Assembly: GCF_910592395.1 (NCBI RefSeq)
Contig: NC_088326.1
Location: 1,121,001-1,185,000 of the forward strand
Direction: 5' to 3'
DNA: 64,000 nucleotides
DNA from: Lineus longissimus
Lineage: Eukaryota; Nemertea; Pilidiophora; Heteronemertea; Lineidae
Part shown: in pieces, positions 1 to 11,786 of the stretch
How positions within the stretch are numbered: the stretch's first letter is position 1
Layout of the letters: every line of letters begins with the position of its first letter
The notes under the pieces: generated by a model
The model's database searches: none
The model's input: only the letters and a program-made list of their open reading frames with translations
Told to the model about the DNA's origin: nothing
Position numbers and translations under genes: made by a program

Positions 1-6
1 ACATAC

Positions 7-2091
7 AATAGATTCATTGAAATTCTATCTTCAAGTAAATGGTCGTCATATTGCAAGTCCCATGTACTTTTCCTCAGAACAATCCGATGCAAGCCATCTT
101 TCATGGCAGCGTTGAGCGAAATATAGGGTGACTCGAAATCCTGCAGTCTCCTCACAACTGAAAATGAGAAAAGAACTGTATGGATTCTTATCAAGTCTAA
201 GTGCATTATTCCAACTCTTTTCCTCCGCATTCGATCTTGTGCGATAATTAATCAGCACTGAAATAAGCCAGATATTTCATACCACATATACCACGCAAAC
301 GAGGAGAAAAATGATACCAGAGAAAATATTCGATGACTCACTTGAATTATCACCATCTGTTTCTTTCCTGATGAGGAACAAACCAAAATAATACACAAAT
401 TCTTCCGGCACTTCAATCTGCGACGCGACTTTTTCCAACACAAGATCCGTCTGGTCAGTTGATTGGATATTCACTGTGATCTTATGACCATTCATGAGGA
501 ATATTTCCAACGACACATCTTCAGGTTCTTGTTGCTGTGTTTCCTGTTAAGACAATAAGGAAGACGGATGTTACTTGCATATTACATGAAGTGGACATAA
601 ACAGCTGGCTCTAATACTGGTGTCAGACAGTGCAGAAGAACAGGGAACCTTGATAGTACAGCGGTACAGCAGTTGATGAGAAGCAATTCAAAGAATCTGT
701 GGTTTGAATCCCAATCAAGGCAACTTAAAGTTTTCTGTACCTCTTTCATTCATTGACGGATGGGCAAATGGAATGGGAGTGCATTTTCAGCACATTCATA
801 ATCGTAACCACTTCAAGCAGTGATACTTGGACTGCCTCATCACACCACTACCACTGTGCTCATAACATACCTGTTGTGCGTTGAGCAGAAAACTATTAAA
901 AACAGCACTGTTGGATATGTCTTGCTCTTGGCTGACTGGAAAAAGACAAACACACAAATTAAAGACAGTGACTGCAACTATAAGTTCACCAAAAAAGTTC
1001 TCACAGAACTATAATATTTAGGTGCCTGTAACTGATTTGGTTTGTTGACTGATTGATCGATTGATCAATCGATCGATTGAATTGATTGATTGGCTTACTT
1101 AGTTGTATGTATCTTTCAAGTAGGAATCGTCTCTCCTCAAGTTGGACTGGCGTCAAGGACAACAGCTTCTTGGGTGGAAATGGGGGAAGCACATTATTTC
1201 CGAATTCACGTTTTAACTGGAAAAAAGAATAATACTTTATTTTCCCCCATAACCGTACTATCTCCGAAACTGAAAGCTTTCTTTTGAAGTACACCCTATG
1301 GTCCCTGGCATTTGCCCCCGCTTTGGTTGTGCACTGGGTGTAATGGGTATTCAATCGAAGATCCAAGTTTTCATTACAAACATTTCCAAGTGTTCAGCTA
1401 CTGCCTTCCTCAAGAGGGTATATCTGACAAGTCAGCTTATAGAACTTCCGTGTGCCATGACCCGTTTCTTCAACAATGCTAGGGTTTGAAATATTTGAGA
1501 GGATTGTATTGTGTCTCTCACCTGTTCATGGAAGTTATGTAACTGTTTGAATCTCACGGCACAGTGGAACACTCCATTGACATGAACATTGAAGGCCTGA
1601 AAATAAAGTAGCATAATTGAAATTGATGGAAATTGGTTTGTTTGGCAATCGTAATCGCATGCAACAAAAATTGCTTGTCTGCATTGATCAATGCAGGTGC
1701 CCAATACTAGAGAATTGATAATGATCATGATCACAGCCGTTACTGCGCAGATATCCGGGATGACGCGAGATCTTTTTGTCACCCATACAGTAGACCGGGC
1801 AGCAGCATTCCAGCAATTATTTTGCAGGTCACAGCAGAAAAAATCACTTGTCTGTGGAGCATTTTACTTCAATGGCAACTAATGAGTATAAAAGTACAAA
1901 AAACTCCCACACTGTACCATGCACATTTGCAGTGCATCATGTAGTACATGGAAGCATTGGCCATTGGTGCAAGCATATTTTTTGTTTACAAAAAGTGACA
2001 GATTGTGCACGTTTTTGTCATCCCCACTTACCATATAAGGTGAACCACTTTCATCGTGGAACTCTTGAGTATCTGGTATTGAGAAATGCAT
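7..2091 (-). CDS. SNX17: Sorting nexin-17 (SNX17), N-terminal six coding exons, partial
   Basis: Coding exons in transcript order are 2032-2091, 1522-1596, 1099-1216, 871-935, 342-543 and 7-157. The last is followed by a GT donor at positions 6-1, so the rest of the gene lies to the left. All introns are GT-AG and the frame carries through, giving 223 codons plus 2 nt. The protein starts MHFSIPDTQEF and has a PX domain (residues about 1-105) with the basic RF pair at 35-36 and the proline-lysine loop FPPKK at 58-62. The first FERM lobe (F1) follows from about residue 116, with the segments SDQTD-like 'STDQTDLVLEKVA', 'YYFGLFLIRK' and 'RRLQDFESPYISL'. The family binds PI3P on early endosomes and NPxY-type cargo tails (LRP1, integrins) and hands them to retriever for recycling. 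The NPxY-binding F3 lobe is not in the window. SNX31 and SNX27 are relatives; the PX start and F1 sequence fit SNX17 best. AK2 is divergently placed upstream. Confidence 0.93.
1046..1093. repeat. GATT/CGAT simple repeat
   Basis: A run of GATTGATC/GATCGATT words lies just 3' of SNX17 exon 3, in the intron. It is low-complexity DNA that also creates spurious Asn/Gln/Ser-rich reading frame on the minus strand. Confidence 0.8.
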
Positions 2092-2212
2092 CCTGAGGAC
2101 ACAAACTCTTGACTATATCATCGATTTTGCGTTTCTTTTTTCAAAGTTTATGCGAGAAACACCCACTTCTCTTCCACCATTTTCAACGTCAGATCATGTG
2201 ACCTTTTAATCT

Positions 2213-2683
2213 GGGTGTATTCGACTCCCTGTACTCCACCGTTCTGGAACGGACCGAGAACAGGCGAACACGTTCCCGAGTCTCGAACGGGTTAGTACTG
2301 TTGTCATAGCTACTCTACCGGAACCACGGGAAAACCCCGGCCAGCAAGTTATTTTCGTCAACGAACGAGGCGCGATAAAATCCATTTTTCCGTCTTACGT
2401 TTCGTCGACTATGTTGAAAATTTACGTTTTTCAGTTGTATAGCGGGTTAAAGCTGTTCAAGACATTGTTTTATTGTTGAAATCGAACAAAAATGACGAAA
2501 AAAGCAGACGAACTGTCCTTGGCCGCCATCTTTGTTCTTGGTTCGTTCCCGCTGCACCAGCAGACGAGGTGGTGTGAGATTTGGGAACAGGAACGGTTCC
2601 CGAACGCGTGTTCGACTGGTTCGAGTGTTCGACTCGTTCGAGAACACCGTTCTTGGTTCGAGAACGGGAATTCGAATGCACCC
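2213..2683. mobile_element. MITE-like foldback element between SNX17 and AK2
   Basis: The left end begins GGGTGTATTCGACTCCC and the right end, read on the minus strand, begins GGGTGCATTCGAATTCCC. Both continue into similar sequence built from repeated GTTC-TCGAAC/CGTTC-GAACG words, so the 471-bp element can fold on itself. It has no coding capacity. The terminal inverted repeats and size suit a non-autonomous DNA transposon; the superfamily is not clear and I did not find an unambiguous target-site duplication. It occupies over half of the 860-bp interval between the divergent SNX17 and AK2 start codons. The flanks 2092-2212 and 2684-2951 are AT-rich and show no TATA box that I would trust. 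Confidence 0.6.
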
Positions 2684-2951
2684 TAAAAATCGCCAATTTA
2701 AAAATTGCTTTTACGATATTAGAACTCATGTTATAGACAGGTTTGGTGGCTAAATTAGAAGTTTATACATTATTGATTATCAAATTTTGTAGTTAACTTA
2801 TGCGTAGACTTAAATAGATTAATACGTAAAGTTTTTATGTATATCCTTTGAGATTATTTCGTAACGTCACCTTCAGGCCATCCAAAGAACTAAAAGAAGC
2901 CACTTTGGCAAAACTTGCACTTAAAATCTCGTTTTCAGCCCCTAAATCACG

Positions 2952-5489
2952 ATGGCACCAACAGTTGCTGTACCCAAACCTCAAGACACAACCCCTACAA
3001 TCAATGCCATCTTGTTGGGACCACCAGGAGCCGGGAAAGGCACCCAGGTTGGTAACCTAGAGTCGACCTTGAAATGGCCTGTGTTGGGCTGTACTGTGAC
3101 TGTGTACATGTGACGTTACACTACTCAGTCGACTGCAGTGCAGTGCATGATTATGCCACGAATATGTATTGTGTGTGTGCATTAATGAATAATAAAGTGG
3201 CGCTACAGGCGCTGCCACATGTTTATAGTAAACATATGCAGTTTGGAAATCCTAAGCTATGCCGTATCGGAGCAGATAGACAGAGTTATGAAAGTCATGA
3301 TTTCAGGAAGTAGGCCTATCTTGTTATTCTTCAATAGGAACCCAAACATCAAGTTCATCTTTTGATCTTTTTCCAATTTTACTTCAGGCTCCGATGCTCG
3401 CCAGCAAGTACAGTCTCTGTCATCTATCAACTGGTATGTCAAATGTCACTTTTCCTTTATCTCTAAACAAATGTTTCTGTACTGGCTAATGATCAAGACA
3501 GGTTTTGTTAGTACCCCTCAGCGGGTCTTTAAATCTCTCCTAAAACAACTCAATCAAAGCCCGGCGGAAAATGACCTCACAACATAGCTTGGCCATTTCA
3601 TCAAAGGTGCATCAGCCCACTGTCCCATCATTGAGGTCGGGGTGAAATGAAATCAAAGTTTTGTTCTCAATTATTCCTCCAGGTGACATGCTGCGGGCTG
3701 TGGCCTCAAGTGGGTCAGCCTTAGGTCAAAGGGTCAAGGCCACCATGGACAGTGGTGCCCTCGTTAACGATGAGATGGTTGTTGAAATCATTGGCGATAG
3801 CTTAGAGAAGGATGAGTGTGCACGTGGCTTTCTTCTGGATGGGTTTCCAAGAACTGTTGTCCAGGCTCAAAAGGTTTGTTACATGACATTCACCATTGCT
3901 GGGTTTTGAAAAATTCTATCATCAGTCACCCTAATTTGAAGAGCTCAGACCTGAATCTACTGATAACCATTCAAAATTGAAGGAGTTAGTAATTATGAAA
4001 CGTTGCCAAAGGTGAACGAGATCTGAACTGAATACGAAACCGTTTCAATGCAGATATTGAGACAGTACACTGAAGTGAAAGATGAACGCATTGAAAACAC
4101 AGGAGAATAATAATCATATGCCTTCAAAGTTATAGTCTCTCTCATTTGTATTTCAGCTTGATGACCTCCTAGACCGAAGGAAACAGAAGATCCATTCCGT
4201 GATTGAGTTTAGCATAGACGATTCCCTCCTTGTTAGGCGTATTACAGGCCGTCTCATTCACCAGAAAAGTGGCCGATCGTACCACGAAGAATTCAATCCA
4301 CCCAAGAAATCGATGACAGACGATGTAAGTGTTCACAAGTTTAATCGGCTCAACTCAACTTTGCTTGTTTGATGGAAATACTGTTGGCATCAAAATGGTC
4401 ATTAGCAGAAGCTTTGGAGACGATACCTGTGCTCCTGCTTTGCATATTAAGATGCAAATCTTGCTTCCCTCGGAATTCAAATCTGGGCCCTTTTGACACC
4501 CCCCTCTTTGAGCTGTTTATCGGAAACTACGTCATCGCCATCTTCAGGGCAAGGTAGGAACTGAAAATACCGTGAAAATATCGTTTGGTATTTTCAGTTC
4601 CTACCGTGTCCTAAAGATGGCGATGGCGTAGGTCAGAACTTAAAATGACTTCACGAAAGAACTCCGCCATCGCCATCTTCAGGGCAAGGTAGGAACTGAA
4701 AAGACCATTAAAATATCGTTTGGTATTTTCAGTTCCTACCGTGTCCTGAAGATGGCGATGGCGTAGTTCAGAACTTTAAATGATTTCATGAAAGAACTAC
4801 GCCATCGCCATCTTCAGGGCAAGATAGGAACTGAAAAGACCATGAAAATATCGTTTGGTATTTTCAGTTCCTACCGTGTCCTGAAGATGGCGATGGCGTA
4901 GTTCTTTCATGTAGTCATTTAAAGTTCTGAACTACGCCATCGCCATCTTCAGGGCAAGGTATGAACTAAAAAGACAAGAAGAGGTCTTTCCAGTTCATAC
5001 CTTGCCCTGAAGATGGCGATGGTGTAGTTCAGAACTTTAAAATTAGTGACTTCATGAAAGAACTACGCCATCGCCATCTTCAGGGCAAGATTGGAACTGA
5101 AAAGACAAGAAGAGGTCTCTCCAGTTCATACCTTGCCCTGAAGATGGCGATGGCGTAGTTCTTTCATGAAGTCCATGAGACTCCGATAACCAGCTCATGG
5201 GGAGGGGGATTTGGGCCACGTAGGTTCGGCGCTGAAAGTTTTAAACCATCTTATGTTACTTTTACAGGTATCTGGTGACGCCCTCATTCGACGATCAGAT
5301 GACAATCCAGACGCCCTTCGCAAACGACTCGAATCCTACCATAAATCCACGCAACCCCTCGTAGAATATTACCGAAAACGCGGCCTTCATACAAGTGTGA
5401 ATGCATCGCTGAAACCAGCCACTGTATTCTCTAGTATTTGCGCAGCATTCTCCGCATCTTCTGCTGGTAAAAATATAAAGCACTTATAG
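2952..5489 (+). CDS. AK2: Adenylate kinase 2, mitochondrial (AK2)
   Basis: Five coding exons (2952-3047, 3388-3433, 3683-3873, 4157-4324, 5268-5489) join in frame to a 240-residue protein, the usual AK2 length (human 239). It catalyses ATP + AMP = 2 ADP in the mitochondrial intermembrane space. Visible motifs are the P-loop [10 protein letters not shown] at residues 23-32, the NMP-binding start TGDMLRA at about 47-53, LLDGFPRT at about 101-108, and the LID segment [20 protein letters not shown]. The RRSDDN segment and YYRKRG near the C-terminus carry the LID arginines. The start ATG (ATCACGATGG) is the first in this frame after an upstream stop and gives the expected short, presequence-free N-terminus. 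The terminal segment [10 protein letters not shown] differs from vertebrates. A GTAAAA donor-like site at 5467 sits close to where vertebrate AK2 transcripts splice alternatively. The last intron holds a hairpin-repeat array. Confidence 0.96.
4526..5170. repeat. Five tandem hairpin units in AK2 intron 4
   Basis: The element CTACGCCATCGCCATCTTCA plus a GGGCAAGGTAGGAACTGAAAA tail starts at 4526, 4661, 4796, 4931 and 5062. Each copy is followed, after about 20-25 nt, by its own reverse complement ending GATGGCGATGGCGTAG. The result is five hairpins of about 40-bp stems at about 135-bp spacing, with a second shorter inverted segment (GAAAGAACT/AGTTCTTTC) between units. The intron is transcribed with AK2, so the pre-mRNA should form strong, long-range double-stranded RNA. 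No open frame is preserved. It most likely arose by tandem amplification of one foldback element. Confidence 0.9.
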
Positions 5490-6483
5490 ATAAATAATAG
5501 ATGATTAGGGAGTTGTAAACAGGTTTAACAGGAATTTTTTTTAAATGGAATACCATCATGAAAGAAATTTATAGTATTCAGGACGTCATTCATCCTTGGA
5601 CTGTAGGAATTATTGTCAGCTTCCTCAGTGTTGAAATGAGGAGGCCACATTTGGTGCAACTTCTTTTTTCAAGTTATTCTTTTCTTTTCTTATTTCTGGT
5701 ACGAGATATTTTTGATTGAATTTTCCATAAAAATGTGCTGTGAGAATAGATCAGTGTGCGCATAGTTGGACAAATTTTGTAAGATATCTGTGCAATGACT
5801 GGACTGCTGTAGAAATGTTGATAACGAATTGAATACCGTGTAGGCCTAGCAATGCTCACTAACAAGGCTTTTCTGGGATACAGTTTTGCACGACAACATG
5901 TTGTAAATGAACTGGCCATTGCCGACAGAAGTTCATGGCCATTTATTAATAGATAGGTGCCCAGTTTGTTAAAAAAATGATCCGAATCGCTTATTCTTGG
6001 AAGTACTGTGGTTCTACTGAAAGCATTTTGAAGTCGATTTTGTTATCAGGAATTGTTTTGTTCTAAAGGCCTTGTCCATCTGTGCTTTGTTTACAATGTG
6101 GTCTGTTGGAAAACCTAGTGTACTTCTTCAACACAGCTACAGGTATGGACCAATCAGATGCCCCGTAAGCTCGAAGGCCCGTGCTTTCTGAGCTGAACAA
6201 GCATGGTCGCTGTCTTCTCATTGGCTGATACCTGATTGGAAGTCTGTCTGTTTGACTTGAAGTTGGCTTTTACAAGTGCTGAGGGGAGGGTTAGGTGTAC
6301 TGCTAGGATTACAACCTGTGGACCACTCTGTCAACCAATTCACTGATAAACATGGCCTTGTTTCTTTTTGTTTATCAGGTCATGTTTGTACCATTGAAAC
6401 CATATGATAGTGCTGTTTACAAATGATGTTTCTTTGAAATGGGACATGTAGATGAAAAGCTATATTTACATAAAAAGAATAAA
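5490..6483 (+). other. AK2 3' untranslated region with polyadenylation signal
   Basis: No coding sequence is visible downstream of the AK2 stop. The first good AATAAA on the plus strand is at 6478-6483, which would give a 3' UTR of about 1 kb. The only other notable content is AT-rich sequence and scattered short words. Confidence 0.55.
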
Positions 6484-6516
6484 TAATCTACTGATCAAAG
6501 TTCAGTTTTCATTTCG

Positions 6517-7235
6517 TTTATTACACTGAATGTACCAGGGGATATACAATAGAGACGATGGAATCTTCACCACAAAGGAACAGCCTTTGGGTACGCGGCT
6601 TGAGGAGTCTTAAATCTTTCAGTCACAATCGTTGAACTTGCATCAAAATGGACTGGAACACCTTGACATGTCATGGGCAATGTATGAGAACTTGCTGATC
6701 TCGATTTCACTGTCACGATTGGACATCGTAGCTTTAGAATAAGACATAACAGTCTTGTCAGTGCTCATACCCTTGAGGAGTGAGTAAAAGCTGCATGTTC
6801 TACTCCAGCAGAACAGAAAGTAAAGAAAAAGCCATTTTCCAAATTCTAGTATATTATACGTATAATCCAACCTGAAACCAGGCTCTGGTCAAAACAAAAA
6901 CTGGATATCAGCTTTCCAATTAGCATTACGCCAAAATGTGCACAAGTTCTTTCAAGCAGGACGTTAGGTGCCAATGCAATCAAACATCGTTGGTGCAGGC
7001 ATGCTTAGCAATGAAAATTCATTACCTTTTGACGTGGTTGTGACAAATCGCATGTTTTTTGAAAAACATTTTCTGCTAGATAATATCTTGATTTTTGTGC
7101 ACATTGTGGTGTTCTGCAGAATTCCAGGTTTTCTTCCACCTTCAATATATTCAAATATAGTTTTGTGAGCTTATAAAGTCCTCGTTGACACTTAGCTCAA
7201 CAAATGTTTCTTTTATCACAAGATAATTGTCCCAA
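6517..7235 (-). other. EIF2B4 3' untranslated region with polyadenylation signal
   Basis: On the minus strand the stretch downstream of the EIF2B4 stop contains AATAAA at 6522-6517 (TTTATT on the plus strand), only 33 bp from the AK2 signal on the other strand. The two convergent transcripts therefore probably end within, or slightly overlap in, the same 60-100 bp. No coding exon is seen here. Confidence 0.5.
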
Positions 7236-10200
7236 CTATTCATTAGTCTCTACTTGTTTTACTCTCAACACAACAGGAACTGATGTACAAGGAATTTTTC
7301 CAAGTTCCGTAATGACGATCGTTACTAGTTCTGGTGGCGTGACGTCGTACATCAAGTTGAGGAGATTCAAGGCAGGAATGTCACGCCAGCCAGAGAGATA
7401 CTGCTTGGCCTTGTCTGTCTTGACCAGGTCGTTTGGGTCCGCTGAAAAAGTCAAGATTGTTTGTTAAATAGCAGTTTAATCAGGTCCATGCAATCTTGTC
7501 TGAGCAAGTTAATGACTAGAGCAAACACCAAAATTCATTCATCATTCGTGCTCTCAAGAGCCAGAGCATTTGACAACAGACTGTGTTGGTAAAATTTCAG
7601 TCAATTTTCTGGAATTTGTCATTTTTCCTCACTAACCTAACTCATTGAATACGAAAGAATCCGTTTGGACTCTTTCACAGAATTTATACGTTTCACAGCA
7701 GACCAGCACCGGGACGTTGTAAGCCTTCGCCACCAGGGCAATCTGCGATGTTCCAACGCGCGACATGACGCAACCGTTTGCCAGGAGGGCGTGAGCACCA
7801 AGAAGGACCATCGTCGCCTGCAAAACGAAAGATACAATGAGATGGTTTGTATTTTGTCCCTGGGTGATTTCTTTGTGAGAGGAGCAGACCGTTAGTTTCA
7901 AAATTTACAACCGAAATCTGCTACTGACTTTTGTCTATTCATCTTGAGACAGTTAATGGATCACAAATCCTTGGACCTTTTTAGCAATCGGCTTCGGATG
8001 TGTTTTATAACATTGTAGGCATCTTCTGTAGTTGATGCACATTGCACATCACACGTCAGTGCATGTGACTGGTTCCCTTTATTGGTTCCAAACTATTTCA
8101 GTTCAAACTCACCTCCTTCATCACATAGGCAGCAGCACTTATGAGCACGTACGAGCACTGGACACCAAGTTTCACCAAACGTCTCAACATTTCCTTTCCC
8201 TCGTTTTTCGGCCGTCCATCCACGACTATTACTCTGAACCGTTTCCCTTCTTCATGACTGCCACTTAGGACTCGATAAATCAATGACGAGCTGGAAGAAA
8301 AAGAATCTAGGATAACACCTCCCAGGCTGAGGATACATAGATGTTCTCAGTTCTTGTATCAAGATTCACGTTTTAGACCACAGTTTCAGTCAGTCTGCTG
8401 GCCAGGCGTGTTTACAGTCCGAGTACTTCATTTTTCTTCTCTTCTTTGAGACCATGTTTCACCCACATTAGCCCAACCCTGACAGATTTTCTTACCAGCC
8501 ATAAACAATGATGACATCATTGTCCCTGATCTTGGCAGACGCAGACTGCAGAATCGCCTTCCCAGACAAAACAACCTTCTCCTTCACAAAGTTATCAATA
8601 TTTTCAAACAAATTTTTCTTGGCCTGAAACACAAAAATGTGAAACTGAGGAAGAGTGAAATTTACTCACCCTAGAGAATCAAAATATTATGAGACAAGGT
8701 TATTGACAATTTTGTTACAACTTGGAGCCGATGAGAGAGTTGAGACAAGGAAGACAAGACATTCGGATTTGACTTTCGGTAAACTTACCTCGCTATCAGA
8801 CATTTCTGACGGTGTATGCGTTATGTGCCATTTGATGTATTTGATTGCATTTCCCATCGAAACTGACAGAGGCCTACACTGATTCAAGAAACTGAAAACA
8901 AAATGGATGCCTTCAATTAGATTAAATCAAAAACGACAAGGGCAAGTGATTGACAGGTGAGAAGAACTGGGGAAGATTCAGAGTCAAAGAAGACTAGAAA
9001 TGAAAAAGTCAAATAGTGACACCTGCTTCAATAGTCTGCCAGATCTAGAAGTATGGCTCAAAATTTTCATCATAAAATCTATGATGGGAATTTCAAAACT
9101 TTATATTTTATTTTCAGTTGTGTCTATAATTTTGATTTAAGTTGACAATCCTTGTTGATAATTCCTAGTTGAGAATACCTACGTGATATTAGGCTTCAGC
9201 CTCGCCTCCATATCTCTGGCAAGCTCCTTCTGGGGAGGCGTGGTGTAGTCCCCGACAAACCGCTTCAATGCCGCCAAGAGGCCGACACATCGAGCGTTAG
9301 AACCACAGATAATACCCTCAGCATACTGAACGCCAAGTCGGAGAAATGCAGGATGAAGACCAGTGCTGGAAAACCTGGAATTTAGAAGAAACGTGCTCAG
9401 CAAAACGACCGAGAAATACAATACCAGGTTCTCCACAGAATCGCAACCGGGCCCTATTGCAGGGTAGCCAGCATTGTGAACTACTATGCTATGGGGCTCC
9501 TCAAGATGCACAATTCTTAGTCCCGGACATAACTTTTTGAGATTTCACACCCTTGCGTTAAGATTTCAACAGTTCTGAAATATCTCATCAGCTAACTTTT
9601 TCTAAAATTTCTTCACCAACACAAAACTGTTTTCGAACTTACTGTATTTTTTGAGTGAGTTTGCTGTCCTTTTCATATTGATGTAGATGACTGAATAGAC
9701 TGACGGTCTTCTGTGACTTAGTCCGCTGAGGAACTTGTTGCTTCTGTAACTTCTTAGCGACCCGTTTCTGCTCATGAGCGTCATCTGCTAGCACCGTTGA
9801 GGACACACGCATCTCCTTCTTCTGAGCTAGAAAATTAAAGAAAAAGATACCAGTATCAACAAACTAAACATCTTGGAGGGCCAACTGTATTTCTAAACTT
9901 TTCTTATCTCAATAAATTCTAACCGAAAACAACAATGGCCTCTCCAAACTATCAAGAGTAGCAATACAGTTATGCATCAGTGATTTGAACATCTTTTACA
10001 AATGTAAGCTCACGGTTTATGCTCGATCCCCAAACCATACTCACATGTTGAAGAGCTAGAACTTGAAGGCTGTGACATCTGCTCAGGTTTCTTCTGGGCC
10101 TGATCTCCCTTCTTGGCCTGGTCACCTCCCTTGGCAGCCATCTTGGCTGCTCGCTGAGCTTCCTGCAAAAGGACATTGCTTTTACAAAATTTGGTCTCAG

Positions 10201-10638
10201 AATACCTACTCAATCTTTGGGATTTACCACTATGTTCAAGCACCAACACCAGATTGAAAGTGGCAAAAATTACAAAACACGATTTACCTGTTTTGCTCTC
10301 CTCTCCGCCTTTAATTCAGCTTTCGATTTCTGTGGGGCAGCATCAGCCCCTTGAACTTCTACAGGCTTTTGACCTTGACCTGCCGTTGGCTTTGGAACTT
10401 GACTTTCCGGCTTCTGACTTTGACCTTCAGCAGGCTTTTGACCTTCACCTGCAGGAGGTTTCTGACCTTGACCTCCACCTCCAGTTGACTTTTGACCATG
10501 ACCTCCAGCAGGCTTTTGACCTTGGCCTTTCTGACCCTTGTCTTTTGGTCCTTGTGGTGATTTGTGTCCCTTCTGTTTCTTTTTTCCCTGCTTCTGCTGT
10601 GGCGGAGTTTCCACCGGAGATGGTGCTGCATCAGCCAT
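7236..10638 (-). CDS. EIF2B4: Translation initiation factor eIF2B subunit delta
   Basis: Nine coding exons in transcript order: 10288-10638, 10045-10162, 9643-9826, 9183-9365, 8789-8891, 8496-8623, 8113-8290, 7637-7817 and 7236-7441. They join in frame into 543 residues (human about 523). The N-terminal 117 residues are a low-complexity tail rich in K, Q, G and P with repeated GQGQKP-type words, followed by a lysine-rich linker. The conserved C-terminal region has [80 protein letters not shown] and ends DVTPPELV...SVPVVLRV, the Rossmann-like fold of the eIF2B alpha/beta/delta family. The decameric complex exchanges GDP for GTP on eIF2; the regulatory subunits sense phosphorylated eIF2-alpha. 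The start AAAGATGG is a good initiation context. It is convergent with AK2 and head-to-head with the SLC17 gene. Confidence 0.97.
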
Positions 10639-11786
10639 CTTTGATGTGTTGTTGTTATCTTTGACTACTTGATATCTGTTATCTTATGACCTGCAAGTAC
10701 AAAAGAGGTGGATCTAGGTCAGACTTCATGGGTGACATCCCTTGTCAATCACTCAGGGCAATTGGTTCAATAGTTTCTTGAGGTGCAGATGTGTTCATGC
10801 AATGGTGGACTGACGTCAGGAAAGACGCCAAGCACAAGACCTATCACCAGACATCACAAGCGATACACAATCTCTGTGCCAGACAAGCTCGACCAACCTG
10901 GTCACCAGTCGAGACCTCCCTATGCCAAAACACAGTTCTGCATGAGGGTCGTGACAAATGGTGACCAGGTTGGTTGGAGCCAAAGTCTCTCATCTTTGTC
11001 GAACTAGACTAGTAGATTACGTTATGAAATACCTTACAAAGTTTCATCTCTGAAGAGTTTCATTCTGGGAATGACAGGAACAGGTTCCAATCATACTGAT
11101 GAGCCCCCTGCCAGCAGCTGACTGAACCTCGTCTGAGCCTGTGCCACGCGCCACCCGTAAGTATTTGGTGAACCACCCAAAATCACCCGATGCCCCAGCA
11201 TAGAATATGCATACAGAAGTCCCTTTAACATACCAGTGGCGGCTCCTGTGGCGATTGATGGAACTGAAATCTTCTAAACTGAAACATGCTCTGCATCTGG
11301 CTGCGTTTTACCAATAAACCAGGGAACTATTTGTTTCAAAAAAGACATTTTTACGTACTACTAGACTTACTTAACCTTGCTAATCAGTTAGATTCAAACA
11401 AATATTTGAAATAAGACAATAATCACCATTATTTCATGTGTCTCATGCAACTTCTAATTTTTTTCCTATCGTTGTTGTTGTCGGTGATTTTCCTGATAGG
11501 CCTTCTAGGAAAATGTTATTTTTAGAACAGACATCGTCGATCATTCTCCAAGCATCGTCAATGGTGATCATCATCGTCGCGCATCACTCGACCTACTGAC
11601 TATGTAAGAATTTCAGCGGGTGCATGTAAATTAGACATTTGGCCTGGCGCCCGGGAGAATGATCGTCGATTTCAAATTCCATTCTCCAAGCGTCACCGGG
11701 TGTATGTAATTTTCGACATTACGGACCGAAGACCGGGAGATTGTTTAAATTCATGTGCGGAACAGTGCCACGTGTCTGGTGAGCTA
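10639..11786. promoter_or_regulatory. Shared upstream interval of EIF2B4 and the SLC17 gene
   Basis: This 1.15-kb interval separates two divergent start codons. It contains a perfect 16-bp inverted repeat, ACCAACCTGGTCACCA at 10892-10907 and its complement at 10959-10974. It also contains a degenerate direct duplication, with CGGGTGCATGTAA at about 11,617 and CGGGTGTATGTAA at about 11,698, each followed by a GGGAGA word. No other exon is recognised. Untranslated 5' exons of either gene could lie here. Confidence 0.4.

Noticed and set aside
10176-10664. Plus-strand frame of 162 codons, rich in leucine and aspartate
   Set aside because: It is the antisense of the KQGP-repeat exon of EIF2B4; the real exon is proven by phase and by the rest of the gene.
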